Positions 21,598 to 33,214 of a stretch of 64,000 nt of DNA are shown piece by piece. Where the stretch lies: positions 310,001 to 374,000 of the forward strand of contig NW_026611614.1 in the NCBI RefSeq assembly GCF_028009165.1. Reading direction: 5' to 3'. Within the stretch, counting starts at the first letter, position 1. Every line of letters starts with the position of its first letter. The notes under the pieces are model-generated. The model worked only from the letters and a program-made list of their open reading frames with translations. It was not told where the DNA came from and did no database searches. The stretch comes from Akanthomyces muscarius (lineage: Eukaryota; Ascomycota; Sordariomycetes; Hypocreales; Cordycipitaceae). The position numbers and the translations under genes were made by a program.

Positions 21598-22564
21598 GCA
21601 CTATCGTCGGTAAATGACACCATAATATGTTGAAAGGCGACTAGGCAGGTAGCATATCCGTGTTTGAGCAATAAGACGTTAAATTTTCCAAGCCGCCGAC
21701 TCATCAGCCATTTTGTCCCTCGCCCAGTTCGTCGTTGCGGCCGAGACCAAGGCACAAGCAGATAGTTAAGCATCTAGCACTATACCTTACGTGTTGTGAT
21801 TCTCGCCAACCCAAGTCTGCACGCTGAATGGCTAAAGGGACTTTATGGAAGGTGTCAGCCAGAAAAATCGAAATCAAGGTTCAACAATAATACTGCCTCA
21901 ATACGTATCGTAGCCCTGTCCCAACTGAATGCTTCAGGGTTCGTTACCTTTGGCACCTGACCACCCTCTTGGTGCCATGTCAACTGCGACACGCGTTTCT
22001 GTTTCATAAAACAAACAGCAGCCACAAACATTCTGCATTGTAGTGCGACATTCCGGCGCTTCCTATGGCTTGTCCCGGTCCGATGAAGAGCAGCATCCCT
22101 GCTGAGCAGGAAGCCCTGCAAACTGATAGTACTACGTCGCGATAGGCGCATGCATCTCTTGTTATGCTATGTTGGGATGGTGTCTAGCCACTTTCTGCTG
22201 AGATGATACGGCTACTTTTGTAAGGATTACAGCCAGAACTGGCAACAGGTGATATTCAGGGGCTTGCTCCTCGCCGTGGCGGGCCGTTAGCCAAGCCCAC
22301 TCAGCATGACTGTGCTGTGGCCCTCTGAATATGTAGACATATATTTATTTATGTTACAGTACTGTATGTATCTCTTTTAGGTTGTGATCTAATTCCTGCG
22401 GTCAACTCTCTTTTCTCTGCGGCGATTCTTATATGCTGTCTCAAAAAAACACATTCTTGGTTTCTGTCGCCTCCACCCGCCCCGCGCTGACAGGAGTGCT
22501 AGCAGAATTACTGGTACGAAGACTGTTTAGCAGACAACCTGTCATATAAATTGAATCAAGCCAC
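21598..22564. other. Spacer without convincing gene
   Basis: Short ORFs on both strands, none with motifs. TACTGGTA occurs near 22510. Confidence 0.35.
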
Positions 22565-23029
22565 TTGGGTTTCCGTTTCCTCGTCCTCTCCAAGCGAATC
22601 TTCACGAGACTGACATTTTTCAAACATGCTGTCTCCTTGGGCGCCAGTGCTGTACACGACTGTGGCGCAACCAAGGCAACAGCATGGTGCCCAAGAGAGG
22701 ATGCAACTGTGCAACACTCCTTTCCGAACACTTCAGCTGCAGCTCGCTCTCTGAATTCATGCGAACGCGATTGTCGAACGCGAGCAGACGTTGTTGATGC
22801 GAGCCCAAGGTCCATCACAGATTTTGCTAGATCTCCGAATTACTCTCGCCAGGAAAACAGTTCCGGCCCTTTCGATTACTACATTGACCGTGGAAATAGA
22901 AAATTCTCGAGATTAATACCGGTAGATACGCTACCGCCCTTGGAAGGAGTACCGCCGCGAGAGGAAGAACATGATGGCATGTTGATAGTTCCACCCATCG
23001 AAGCGATGCGATTCAGAAGCAAGGTATAA
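22565..23029 (+). CDS. YYIDRGN / RLIP domain fungal hypothetical protein (5' end uncertain)
   Basis: The last 60 codons (about 22845-23029) read FDYYIDRGNRKFSRLIPVD, LPPLEGVPPRE and DGMLIVPP. From memory this block order (xYYVDRGN, T/SRLIPxDxLPPL, GMxxLPP) marks a small protein family common in filamentous ascomycetes, of unknown function. The frame is open upstream to 22565 but starts there without ATG, so the true start or a 5' exon lies elsewhere. The antisense ORF 22441-22818 does not cover the conserved block and is rejected. Confidence 0.5.
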   Translation: MGFRFLVLSKRIFTRLTFFKHAVSLGASAVHDCGATKATAWCPREDATVQHSFPNTSAAARSLNSCERDCRTRADVVDASPRSITDFARSPNYSRQENSSGPFDYYIDRGNRKFSRLIPVDTLPPLEGVPPREEEHDGMLIVPPIEAMRFRSKV

Positions 23030-24166
23030 TAGCGCAGGCCATTACCGGAATCAGCGACTACTCTTGATAACAGCGACCTTTGCCTTCATCAGATGATATT
23101 CAGGTACTTGTACGGAAGGCCAGATTCCCGGACCGTTTTCTAATAGTCTGAGTTCTAGAATCAAGTTGACCACATCGTCAAGATGAGCCCAGCCAAAGCA
23201 TGCTGCTACAAGTGGATTCATGAGGGTGTATGCGTTTTTAGAACACAACAAGGGTGTAGGTTCAAGCACAGAATGCCCCAAAACAGAATCACGCAGCGCT
23301 TTGTCGGCCTGGAGAATGGTTTTCCGTTCTGGTGGAAGAAGATGGCGCAGAAGAAGCGGTCACTACGACTGCATTCGTAGGCTTCTGCTTCATTCACGCG
23401 CTCGGAATGTACAATGCTCCATCTACCCTAAAGACAATAGAGCTTAAAGGCACAGGCCACATTCAGTACAGCAGCACAGCTTGTGTTTGAGTTGAGAGAG
23501 CACACAAATATCAAAACTGGTGTGACCTTAGGTCAACGAAATCAGAAGAAGTACGTATTCTGCACGAGCCTCTTGTTGAATAGAGTTAGTATTATTATTC
23601 ATAATTTATGTTTTCTTGAATGCTGAACCAGGCTGAGAAATATTTGCTCAAATTTTGCTGGCGTGCTTTTACAGGAACTTCGGGTGTGTGTCGCTCCATA
23701 CACTTTAATACCCTCGCTGTTGGTGCAGCCAATAGAGCACACCAGCTAAGTTACGTTTACAACATTTAAAGTTGATCTTTAGCCCCTAAAAGCCAATTGT
23801 CATACTCTATTCCGTGCTTATCCTGGCTTCTTCCTCGTGGACTTGTCTTGCGGTGCTTGGTTTGAATGGCTGGTTCGACCCTGTCATCGAAACACACGCG
23901 ACACGGAATGTGAACGCACTAGCAGCTACAGCGCATGCAGCAACTATCACAGAAACACAAAATCGAGAAAATACTTAAGGCATAAGGAAACATTAAGAAA
24001 CGCGAATATCTTATTAAATAAAAAGGATACCTAAACTCTGAGAATACCTGGGAACCTGTTGGGAACCTTACAAATTGCTTAGATCTGCTCTAGCGGTTTG
24101 ACGAGCAACGTTCCACTCATTAAGCTCCTTCACAGGCATCTATGAACCATCGGAAAACACCGCGGT
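23030..24166. other. Spacer without convincing gene
   Basis: Only motif-free ORFs under 80 codons. AT-rich towards 23600. Confidence 0.35.
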
Positions 24167-24712
24167 CTAGTCCACCACGTCAGACCCGCCAACCATATAA
24201 GCATTAGTTACGGCCTCCGACTTAAGCGAAACGAGATCGGCAGGAGAAACCCCTGCCACCCTATCTTCCTGATCCAACTCCGCCATACCACGATGAAACA
24301 ACTCCTTCTCTTTGGAACGAAGAAGCTGATTCTGTTTCCGAAGCCGGGTTAGACGACCTAGGGCCTCCACTGCGTCCCGATGGGCAGCTAGAGCCTTCTC
24401 CTGAGCTTTAGCTAGCGCGTCTTCCGCTTCGAGTTCTTGGACAGACACTTTGTCTAAAGCCGCAGTAGCCCTTTCCAACGAAACACCGACAAAGACACCA
24501 ACGTAAGGACGGCTACGTCGGGTACATTCGGAACAACGATTTTTGTCGCCAACCATCACACATCGTGTACGAAAGCAAGGAGTATAGGGCATAATGTCCT
24601 GCTGGGAATCGGTGCCACGAAGCTCAATATATTGTGATAGACGAAGACGCTCGGCGGTAGTGTCGCGTTCTGTGGACTTCTGCGAGCGTGATTTTTCAAT
24701 ACGACTAGACAT
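24167..24712 (-). CDS. Transposon-type zinc-knuckle/coiled-coil ORF
   Basis: 181 residues from the ATG at 24710-24712. Cysteines at FRTRCVMVGDKNRCSECTRRSRPY (about residues 48-68) form a possible CxnCxxC zinc site. It is followed by a long Ala/Glu/Leu coiled coil (SVQELEAEDALAKAQEKALA ... LRKQNQLLRSKEKELFHRGM, about residues 88-145). The same order (short Cys site, coiled coil, LRKQ-LLRxRGxEMxRRG) is found in a small ORF that recurs with fungal transposable elements, where its role is not established. The AT-rich decayed DNA at 24713-26280 supports a mobile-element context. The ORF itself is intact. Confidence 0.55.
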   Translation of the reverse strand: MSSRIEKSRSQKSTERDTTAERLRLSQYIELRGTDSQQDIMPYTPCFRTRCVMVGDKNRCSECTRRSRPYVGVFVGVSLERATAALDKVSVQELEAEDALAKAQEKALAAHRDAVEALGRLTRLRKQNQLLRSKEKELFHRGMAELDQEDRVAGVSPADLVSLKSEAVTNAYMVGGSDVVD

Positions 24713-26434
24713 GTTGTAAAGACATGATGATGCAGAAGGGAAGTTTGAAACGCACCAACTAGGCTAGAACAACAGGCCTTAAGGACAAGACTAATGGGAG
24801 AGGAGTATTATGTTACGAACGAAGAAAAGAACAGAAGCGGGCGCAGGAGCGACCCAAGGCAGCGACCATGCGGGCGCATACAGATTGCCCGATTAGGACA
24901 GTTGGTCACGTACCGGATCACCTCGCCCACTGGTGAGCGTGGTGAGCGGCGCGCACTGCGATCACCGGTGAGCGCAGTGAGCCAAAAGCCTACAATAGAG
25001 AGATAGATAAATACTTAAGAAGAAGGTACTCCCGTAGCCAGATAGTCTAGATCTCTATTGATCAATCTAAGCAATAGTTTCACTATTGAGAGTTCTACTC
25101 TTAACGACCGACTTACGATACTGCTCAAACGTGCTACCCTGTAGCTTTAAGCCTGATGTAACGTTTATTCACTTAGAGAAACCGGCAGGGCGTGAGGCAC
25201 AGAGAAGGCGGTCTTATTGATGAAATCTAGTTACTGCTTGCGCATAATAACTAAGCTTAAAGCTTAGAAGCCCTTTCGTGGCCGAACCGTGAGGGGTTCG
25301 GTGCTGGCACGAGGCTGAGTCATCAAGGCCGCCTAGTGGCTAGGTCTGCTGAGTCAGCGGATTATTACACCTGACTAACTTCCTAAGAAATAGACCTACT
25401 GTGACTTAAATTTAAGCCATCGTTACACATGACTGGACCAGCTGTGACAATATTCTTCCATGCCTGTATGCAAATAGCAACAGTTATAGATATATAAACC
25501 CTATAAAAAGCGCATTTTTAGTGTGAAAGGGGTGTTCCTAAGTGGGGGGTGCTCCCAAGTAGGTGGCCGATGTTAGTAATTAGGGTGATTAGTACTAACG
25601 TTAGGGTTAAGGATAGGGTTGGTATTTAATTGTATTTTAAAAGATTTATTTCGGGGTAATAATCGAAGAAAAAACAAATGCGATTTTAGGTGCTACAACA
25701 AAAAGTTTACAAATCCTGCAATTTTGGTTTACAATTCAAAGAGGCCCTTACTATAGAGGGCTCTTTATGGGCTAATGAAGGTTCGACTCAGCGAGCGAGT
25801 ATAATGAGCGAGCTCGGGGGTAGTGGCACGACAACGGGCTGACTGCTTTTGAGGCTTCTTAATAGCACTTCTAGGCTGTTGTAAGCGGAAGTCCCCCCTA
25901 GTCTATGGATAACGACGCAGAATTCGCTGACCATCTCTTCGTTATGGCCGACACGGCCACATATCGTGTTATGTGCCGGTCAGTGGTTAGTTATGTCGCG
26001 TACACCGCACTGTAGCAAAAGGTGGGATCCACGCCAATTGTTGTGGAATCAGGTCTTAAGTACTACAACAAGTTACGCTTCCTTTAAGCCCTAAAAGGCT
26101 CTTTGCGCTGATTATGTCCTGAAACCTTCTTAGAGAGCAATTCTCAGGCCCAATAAACGGCATACACGCGCCGCGACTAAGACTTCAGATAGCCGACAGG
26201 GCTCTTGGAAGTATGTACTGCCTTCAATGTCATATACTACTAGTACTACGTAGCTAGCTATAATTAGTATAGCTCGAATTAGACCTACAGGGAATTAGTT
26301 GAGCTCCCGGTGTGTAAGAGCGCCCGAATAATACTGAGAAATGTAAAGCTATTTTTAAAATAGCAGAGTATATAATGTAAGAACTCGCAATACTTTTGCA
26401 TCCTCGCAAGTTCATCTAGCACAAACCGCCTACC
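24713..26434. mobile_element. Decayed AT-rich element, no intact ORF
   Basis: No ORF over 80 codons. It includes imperfect repeats of a GGTGAGCG(T/C)(G/A)GTGAGC type at 24930-24975, a GAGCGAGC stretch near 25790-25815 and a telomere-like patch at 25577-25622. Together with the ORF at 24167-24712 it is probably a degenerate transposon or LTR remnant. I could not define termini. Confidence 0.35.
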
Positions 26435-27067
26435 ATGCATAATAGAGTCTTCCTCATCACTATCAGCTTGACAGGCATAATTGCCGACAAGGCAGACATA
26501 ACACCACATGATATGTATTCTAGCTCTGTTGGAGCTCTCGGGTGTAAATTAAACACGAATCGCGTTGCGTACTGGCCAAGTCCAGTCGATTGCGATAACA
26601 TTTGTGTCAAGCTTACTTATCACGAGCGAAGCCTACACTTACTAAAGATCGATCAATCGGCCGGCGCTTATGATATATCGTATGATGCATGGAACTACCT
26701 TGCCTTCGGAGAATCTGCAACTGTGAGCCCTCACATGGGAGGGGCTATTTCTATGACATATGAGTTCGTTAACGCGGATAACTGTAAAATGCACTTACAA
26801 GATCAAATACTACAGCTTAGCGCAGCTAACAGCATTAATTACCTTGCTAAATGCAGTGGGCAAACCAACTCTTGGGTTGCTCGTAACCACAAGCTCGTCA
26901 ATATATTTGACCCGAGCTGTCTGTACGGCTACGACGAGCAATGTGAATTGGACTTCACGAAAAGCAATTTACCTTCCTGCCAACACCCGTTGGGCTCGCT
27001 TACGAAAACTCAGTTGGCGGTGAAAAACATACAGTACGGAACAAAAGAGGAGAAAGTCGCAACATAG
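26435..27067 (+). CDS. Secreted DPBB-like (rare-lipoprotein-type) fungal protein
   Basis: 210 residues. MHNRVFLITISLTGIIADKA is a plausible signal peptide. The mature part has YSSSVGALGCKLNTNRVAYW (28-47), VDCDNICVKLTY, LLKIDQSAGAYDISYDAWNYL, GGAISMTYEFVNADNC, and a C-terminal SINYLAKC, NSWV, FDPSCLYGYDEQC, PSCQHPLG. The Asp/Cys spacing and the DQSxGAYDISxxAW block are typical of a secreted fungal family with a double-psi beta-barrel-like fold, related to the expansin/RlpA class (fold assignment from family memory). Six or more cysteines suggest disulfides. Ends VKNIQYGTKEEK, matching the family C-terminus, so the gene looks complete. A cell-wall or host-surface role is likely but unproven. 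Confidence 0.75.
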   Translation: MHNRVFLITISLTGIIADKADITPHDMYSSSVGALGCKLNTNRVAYWPSPVDCDNICVKLTYHERSLHLLKIDQSAGAYDISYDAWNYLAFGESATVSPHMGGAISMTYEFVNADNCKMHLQDQILQLSAANSINYLAKCSGQTNSWVARNHKLVNIFDPSCLYGYDEQCELDFTKSNLPSCQHPLGSLTKTQLAVKNIQYGTKEEKVAT

Positions 27068-28353
27068 TGGCGCATGTGCCAAACCGTGACGATTTCCAAT
27101 AATGGAACCTGGGAACAGTTTTGTGCAGATGGTCAGGCACAGCTGCAAGTAAGCACTAGAGAGCACAATGCTTGCTTTGCGTCAGACAGTGACTTTACAT
27201 AGATATAATATAGCCAGCATAGAAGGTTGTACAAAGCTGGACTGATCAACTAGGCAGGCCATCAGCGCCGTGTGCAAGGCATTGTCGAATAGATTAAAAC
27301 CATAAATAGAAGGTATATTAGCTCTTTCTGTCAGTCCACTCGCAGAGCAATCGCATATGCATGACTAACCCCCCCCCCCCCCCTCTCTATATTCAACCAC
27401 GTCAATCTAAATCCTGCCCTTTGAGAAGAAGTACCAACCTATCGCTTCATCTGCATTCTGCTTTTCCAGCCCCACAGCCAAAAATGGACGTTCAGACAGC
27501 AACTTTGCTATTACGCCGAAGCCTTCATGCCGAAATGTCACATCATCGGTACTGTAATAGTAGCCGCCAGGTAGGCATTTCGTGAACCGCTCATAGAACC
27601 GAGATCTTTTGTATAAGTTCGGCTAAAAGCAATTAAAAATGATGTTCACTATATAGACCGAGTTTAAACGATAATTCTATGCACAGTATATCCGGGGGGG
27701 GGGGAGCATAGAACATAATATAAACGACTATGCAGCAGTCGGACTTGCAGCTATGCTCTTTCAGCGCAAAGCTTGGACGATTTAAAAACGGTTCCGCCTT
27801 AGCTTGAATTGTGCATTGGCCTCAAAGATCGAATCCATGCAGCGGTTGACACGCACATTCCGGCTGCCCTCCTCTCTACTTGCAAATATTATGCTACGTC
27901 TATTTTACATATTGTGCGAGGTACTTCCGTGCTTTTACCTGCTGTAACTTTTGTCAAGCCTGCATTCGGCTCATTTGCGCTGAAGTGGCCTATACAAGGT
28001 ACGGAGCTGTCACTGCTGTCACTGTTGGGATGACTGTATCCCTAACAGGGGGCATGAATCACGGCGCAGGACACAGAAGACGGAGCCTTCTTGCTGTATT
28101 GAGCTGTTGGTTTTTTCTTGTTCTATACAATCTTCCAGGGCAGAAGGCCAGCTATCTAATATATCCAAAGAGCAAAAGAAAATTTTACCGCAGGGTTGCA
28201 GGGATGATTGACTGCGCCAGAATTCGCCTTGCAGGCGCAACGGTCACTTAGATATTCTATTCAATATTAATCATAATAACTACTGAAGGCACATCAATTA
28301 AGGAGTAATTGTTAAGCAAGCCCTAGTCTAAGAATAGCCAAGATAGACAAATG
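27068..28353. other. Spacer with opposing C and G runs
   Basis: C run at about 27369-27383 and G run at about 27694-27704. ORFs at 27361-27585 and 27880-28251 show no motif. Confidence 0.35.
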
Positions 28354-29205
28354 TCAAAAATTGAAAGCATGCTGGATCATCAACTCCTTTGCATCATCCA
28401 TATCCGCTTCGCTCAGCTCATCTAGTGAAACACTGCTGTCCTGTTCATCGCAGAGGACATCCCTGTCGTCTTGGTCGCCGTCCCTGCTCATAAAAGCGTC
28501 TTTCCCATAGGGCTTAATAGTAATACGACGCCCGAAGACAACCTTTTGTACACCATATGCTATTATAGCGCCTGGATCGAGGTCAAGACGGACCTCATGG
28601 CCGGCGCACTGCGTAATGTCTACGTCAGCGCCAACTTTGACTCGCGAGCCGGGATCAAAGTCGAGATCAAAACTGAGCCCTCCGCTAACAGCCGCCTCTG
28701 TCCGAGCTTGTGCCACATGCGCGAAGCAACCACCAGCCTTAGCAAGCACAATGTCGGTGACAATGAAGAACGTCACTGGAGTGCGAAACAATGCAATGTG
28801 CCGCTTCTCGGCAATATATGTTTGGATTTCAGGGCTGGCTGTCAGGGCCTCTTTCAGGTACTGCACTGACGGGTCAAAAGATCGTATCTCGAGAGTTTCG
28901 AGAACAAAAGTTTGTTCTTGGGACTGAATTCGCCCGAGCGTTGTTGATGCGCCAATCCCAAGAATGTCCAAGACCCGCAACCAAAGGCGTACTACGCCAT
29001 TGTTGTCTTGTTTGTCTTTGACGAGGAAGTTCTTCTTGACACGGACTGGATAGGAGCAGAGGGGATGAATATTGCCACGGTTAAGTGGAAACCGAGGCTC
29101 GCTGACCTTTGTGAGTATGGAGCCGAGCCCTAAAGGCCCGTCGGGGTCTGGAGGAAATATGTTGACATTTGGCCAACGGAATAAGGTCTTTTCCAGTTGA
29201 GCCAT
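28354..29205 (-). CDS. Fungal-specific VTG-block family protein
   Basis: 283 residues from the ATG at 29203-29205. Order seen: LGSILTKVSEPRFPLN (about 26-41), an amphipathic segment RLWLRVLDILGIGASTTLG (about 73-91), LETLEIRSFDPSVQYLKEAL, PVTFFIVTDIVLAKAGG (about 143-159), a beta-rich middle and an acidic C-terminus. From memory this layout (LGSLxxxPxxP, WxxFLxxLGIG, FxPxxxYIxxSL, VYxITGxKIAxGA) defines a multicopy family in filamentous fungi. I know of no experimental function, though its hydrophobic helix plus beta-rich body invites comparison with pore-forming folds (speculation). Here the block reads VTDIVLAKAG instead of TGxKIAxGA. Possibly distantly related to the ORF at 208-699. Confidence 0.6.
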   Translation of the reverse strand: MAQLEKTLFRWPNVNIFPPDPDGPLGLGSILTKVSEPRFPLNRGNIHPLCSYPVRVKKNFLVKDKQDNNGVVRLWLRVLDILGIGASTTLGRIQSQEQTFVLETLEIRSFDPSVQYLKEALTASPEIQTYIAEKRHIALFRTPVTFFIVTDIVLAKAGGCFAHVAQARTEAAVSGGLSFDLDFDPGSRVKVGADVDITQCAGHEVRLDLDPGAIIAYGVQKVVFGRRITIKPYGKDAFMSRDGDQDDRDVLCDEQDSSVSLDELSEADMDDAKELMIQHAFNF

Positions 29206-29891
29206 GGCCGCAATCCGGTGTTGTTACTCGATCTGACGGATGAGGAGGTGTGTCCGACGGGTTTTTCTTAGCTCGTCGAGGAAGGAGAGGTGCGAGGAAG
29301 AGAGAGGACTTGGTCGACGAAGCCCAACTTATACTCCGAGCCCAGGTAGAAGAGAGCTTTGACCCGCTGCTCATCGGATTTGAGAGATTAAGACACACGG
29401 GCGGACATGTCATGACCCGCTGGAATACGAGGTAAGCTGATAAACGGTAATCCAGAGTCTTGGAGTGAATGAAATGAAGTACGGCTCTCAACATCAAAAT
29501 TCAAAAGGCAAATGTAGCCACATCTGGGACAGTGTATTGACAGCAGCCGAGGGAGCCTTCTTCACTGCTCCTAAAAAGTTGAGACTTCATTATATCCTCA
29601 GTAGACTGACCATATCAACTGTGACTGTACAGGCGCGAGACGGGAGAAGAAACTGCCGGATTCTTTGTGGCGGGTCGGTGCCTGTGGGGCGGTAGAGCGA
29701 CCTCTCCGAGACAATGCTCGGTCGCGGGCAGTTGCAGTATCTACACCGTAGTTTCAGCAACAGATGCCTACCGTGACAACGACGATAACTAGTAGGCCAC
29801 GTTTCTGCTGCGGATGCATGCCTGCGAGGGGATTGACAGGACGATGTGGCTTTGCGCTGTATAATGTTGTTAGAAGCACCAGTGACTGAGC

Positions 29892-30012
29892 TAGACCCAC
29901 TCCTACCACCTTATGTAGTAGCTGCCTAGCAGGGCCTAGATTGCTTCTTCTTCTTCTTCCTTCATAGTCAGTCAATTCTTCAATGCAGCAGGAGTTAGGC
30001 TATCGCCACTCT
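29892..30012 (+). repeat. Dispersed 120-bp repeat, copy 1
   Basis: Shares with 30205-30330 and 36292-36430 the ordered blocks CTNCCACCACCTTA, GCCTANCAGGACCTAG, a pyrimidine-rich CTTCTTCNTCCTTC stretch, CATAGTCNNNCAGTTCTTC and AGGAGTTAGGCTATC. Confidence 0.75.
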
Positions 30013-30204
30013 TATTAACTCGTACCTATCTGTACCAGCAAATATAATGAGGGATTAAAAAGCGGCACACTAAAAGCTGGGATGTAATGTGGTCATTTGC
30101 ACGGCAGAGTAAAGCTACAGCTGAATCTATTGTGGAGCTAAATAAATGATTGCTAAAATAGAGATTGCTCTGGTTTGAACGTAGAGCAGCTGGCAAAGTG
30201 AAGT

Positions 30205-30330
30205 AGTGACACTGTTTTCGACTTCCACCACCTTGTGTGGTGACTGCCTCGCAGGACCTAGGCAGCCTCTTCCTTCCTCCTTGGAAGTCAGTCAGTTCTT
30301 CAACATCACAGGAATTGGGGCTATCAGCAA
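30205..30330 (+). repeat. Dispersed 120-bp repeat, copy 2
   Basis: The same block order as copy 1, 310 bp downstream in the same orientation, with roughly 70 percent identity by eye. Confidence 0.75.
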
Positions 30331-31307
30331 GGTGATGGCTTCTCCGTGACACATCGCAACCCATTTCAAGGAGCTGCGAGCAGCATATACTTCCCCGTGG
30401 CTAAACATGTCTAGAACTAGGAGACACAGGGAAGTTGTTCTTTACCTTTTGTCTAAGACTGATAATACTTCGCCACTATCATTTACGGCTGTTCAAACGT
30501 ACCATCCACACTATTCTTCCGTCCTTGTCTGCCTGGAGTCCTGCAAAGTGACGCCCGTCTCCCATATACCAACCTTAATTGAGAAGCCCCCCCTCTGCAA
30601 ATGTGTAGGGAGAATCGTTGTTGAGCTGTGTTTTTGGGCCTGGGTATGGTTCGCAAGACGTCTTGTACCGTTGGGCCCTCCACCGGTACAAAAGTTCCTA
30701 TCACGCCAGCGATCGGAGATATAAAGCAAACCATCTTCATCAAAGAATTGGCTTTTCAGTCGGTTTTCATCCACCTGCTTGCAGACTGAGGTATCATCCT
30801 CAACTTCAGCTCCTTCAGAATCTTCGCAACAATAAGCAAGGCCAACAGCGCAAGAAGTGAAGAAAGGAAGAAAAAGAGGCGGGGTTTAATATCCTATCAA
30901 GAGAAAAGGGCGGGCAAAGAGGCATTGACATAGGAAATCGCAGAGTTTCGCTGTCGGCAAAGGCAAGGCCAGAGCAAAAAGCAGGCGAGAGAAACAGAGA
31001 AAGTCGGAGTCCGCATTTTCAGCCACAGTCGCCATCAGTCCCGTCTCTTACTATGGCCTCGCCAATAGTGACATTCATTTTGGTTAATATAGTAACTTGG
31101 ATAAAAGCCCTAATGGCTGCATAGTCACCGGGTGTGCAAAACAAGGAGAAGTAGTTAAAACAACACTTCGGCCGCGAAGGTGACAGCACAGCACCGCAAC
31201 CCTGCGGAATGCACCTAACGCTATCCCCTCCCCTTACTTAAGCATTGCCTTTACCGCAGCAGCCTATTAAGTGTCCAAATAGATATGCTCTCAGGGAGCG
31301 AAAGGAT

Positions 31308-32048
31308 CTACTTGATGTCGACTTTCACAGTGAGCGCAACAGGACCAGGATCGATCGGCGGTACGATATTCAAGCCCGCCATACCTTTTACATAAGCATT
31401 TTCACCAGCCCCGCCAGGATGGATGGTAGAGCAGGTGTTTTCGGGGGGACCACAAACGCTTAGCCCGGGGATATCCATGTCGTAAAAAGCGGGAACCAAA
31501 GATGAGGCGTCGAAGCCAGAGCATTTGCCGTTGGCTTCATTACCAAATTCGGCCTCTACCCAAGTTGATGCAAATTGACCCTGCGGGGTTAAAGGAATGG
31601 AGCCGGCATGACAAGAACAACCGATCAGCGAATTCTCGTCAAACGCAATGAATTGCTGACCGCTAGCGGCCAAGCTGAAAGTAATAGCCTCGTTGCCGGT
31701 GAAGAAGCCGTTGGTACCGTTATCAGGACCAGCCTTATTCCAACATTTGCATTGCTGAATAGCATAACCCTCGTTGATGAAGTTAATAGTGTATTTATAT
31801 TTCGATGCAATGTCAGCTGGAATCTGCATGATATTGCAACCATAGTGATATTTTGCGCCCGTGTTTCCAACGTAGGCTATGTCAGCGGCCGTGGAGCGCT
31901 TTTGGCCGCCACAGAAAGGGATATAGGCGCTTGACCTTGCAATAGAACTTATGGGCTGCTCGACCTCGACGGAGCTTTGGCTGGCAAAGCTACAAGCGCC
32001 GCTAGCCAACAGAATCATGACGGAGGACTTCATCGCAGAAATTATCAA
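31308..32048 (-). CDS. Asp f 4-like secreted protein
   Basis: 246 residues. The start may be the ATG at 32048 or the inner one at 32033 (MKSSVMILLASGACSFASQ), which gives a cleaner signal peptide. The mature part has the Asp f 4 family order: DIAYVGNTG (about 57-65), SKYKYTINF, WNKAGPDNGTNGFFTGNEAITFSLA (about 103-127), QQFIAFDENS, GSIPLTPQGQFASTWVEAEFGN (about 149-170), CSGFDAS, then CGPPENTCSTIHPGG, ENAYVKGMAGL and DPGPVALTVKVDI. Asp f 4 proteins are extracellular proteins of unknown biochemical role first described as an Aspergillus allergen. The length is typical and the frame intact. Several cysteines (FCGG, YGCN, QCKCW) are extra compared with relatives I recall. Confidence 0.8.
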   Translation of the reverse strand: MIISAMKSSVMILLASGACSFASQSSVEVEQPISSIARSSAYIPFCGGQKRSTAADIAYVGNTGAKYHYGCNIMQIPADIASKYKYTINFINEGYAIQQCKCWNKAGPDNGTNGFFTGNEAITFSLAASGQQFIAFDENSLIGCSCHAGSIPLTPQGQFASTWVEAEFGNEANGKCSGFDASSLVPAFYDMDIPGLSVCGPPENTCSTIHPGGAGENAYVKGMAGLNIVPPIDPGPVALTVKVDIK

Positions 32049-33214
32049 TCTACATTATCGATGCCTCCTTTTACTTGATTTATACCTTGGAAAATTCACA
32101 CATGGAGCCAGTTCGGGATTGCTATGAATCTATTTAAGGCTGCTTATCTTGACCGGCAGTTTATCAAACAATCACGTCTCCAAGCAATTGGGCCGAAAAG
32201 AGTGGCAATCGTACAATTGCATATAATACGATGCCTACCAGGTTGCTTTGATTCTATCGACAGGTGAAGGACCTCGACCTTTCGGAGCACTAATAATAGC
32301 GCGCGATCTATTTTTGAGCCCATCTGGCAATGTTCTTCGCGTTATCTCCCAGCTTTCGATCCTCAGCTCTGTGACTAATTATAAACTACCTAAAACCAAG
32401 TTATTCACATAGTTGCAGCGGTATACTACCCACTAGACTTCGTCAATTGACCAGGATGCACCTCTAATCAATGTTCCTCACCACCACACCCCCAGAAGCC
32501 TCCCAAAGGTCCAGACATATCTCAATAGAGTAATCGTAGCTAAAATTGCGGCCCACGACAATGGCCGTCTTAGCCACGCCATCAGCAGTAATCCGTATTG
32601 TTTTACCACATAGTATATTATTTTGCGCATAACCACTTGCATCAAATATGTCTCAAGGTACGGCAATCAACGAAGCATTTTGGTCGACGTCTTCAAAATA
32701 CGTTAAGATGCCGCATAAACTGCTTTCGCGTAGGGGTGAGGTTACAGGAGGGATCAAATTTGAAATTTGAGATATTTCCATTAGTTTCAGGGGCGACTAT
32801 AGGCTGTCCAGTTCCAGAAACGGCTTCAACTAAATGTCAACAAAAGGCCTACGATAGAGAACGATGACCCAGAGACTAGCGCCCCCGCTCACAAGCTAGT
32901 TACGTTGCCGTTCTTCGAGAAGGGTCATGCTTCAGCCAGCTCTTTCGCCTGGCCCGCTCTGTGAGCAGAATGTGTTTTAAAAGTGTTTTCTATGGTTAGA
33001 TTGGCTCTAGAAAGACATGCTGTTCACTCCACTGTCCTGCAGGGTCTATTATTCAACCATGTTTGCAGGCGGCTAAGAAGTACCTCGTCTACTTGCGCAG
33101 AAAGGGTAAAAGCGCGCAAGAGATGCTATAATAAGCTCTGCACCAGACATTTAGTTCATGCCATTATCTTCTACATATAATTCGTGTTATCAGTACTTGG
33201 TTTGGCATTCCACA
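32049..33214. other. Spacer without convincing gene
   Basis: The first 150 bases should hold the promoter of the Asp f 4-like gene. The rest shows only short ORFs. Confidence 0.3.

Larger units (their letters stand above)
29206..31307. other. Spacer with dispersed repeat copies
   Basis: No supported gene. It holds two copies of a roughly 120-bp repeat (29892-30012 and 30205-30330). Confidence 0.4.

Noticed and set aside
28471..28869. 132-codon plus ORF
   Set aside because: Antisense shadow of the minus-strand gene at 28354-29205.
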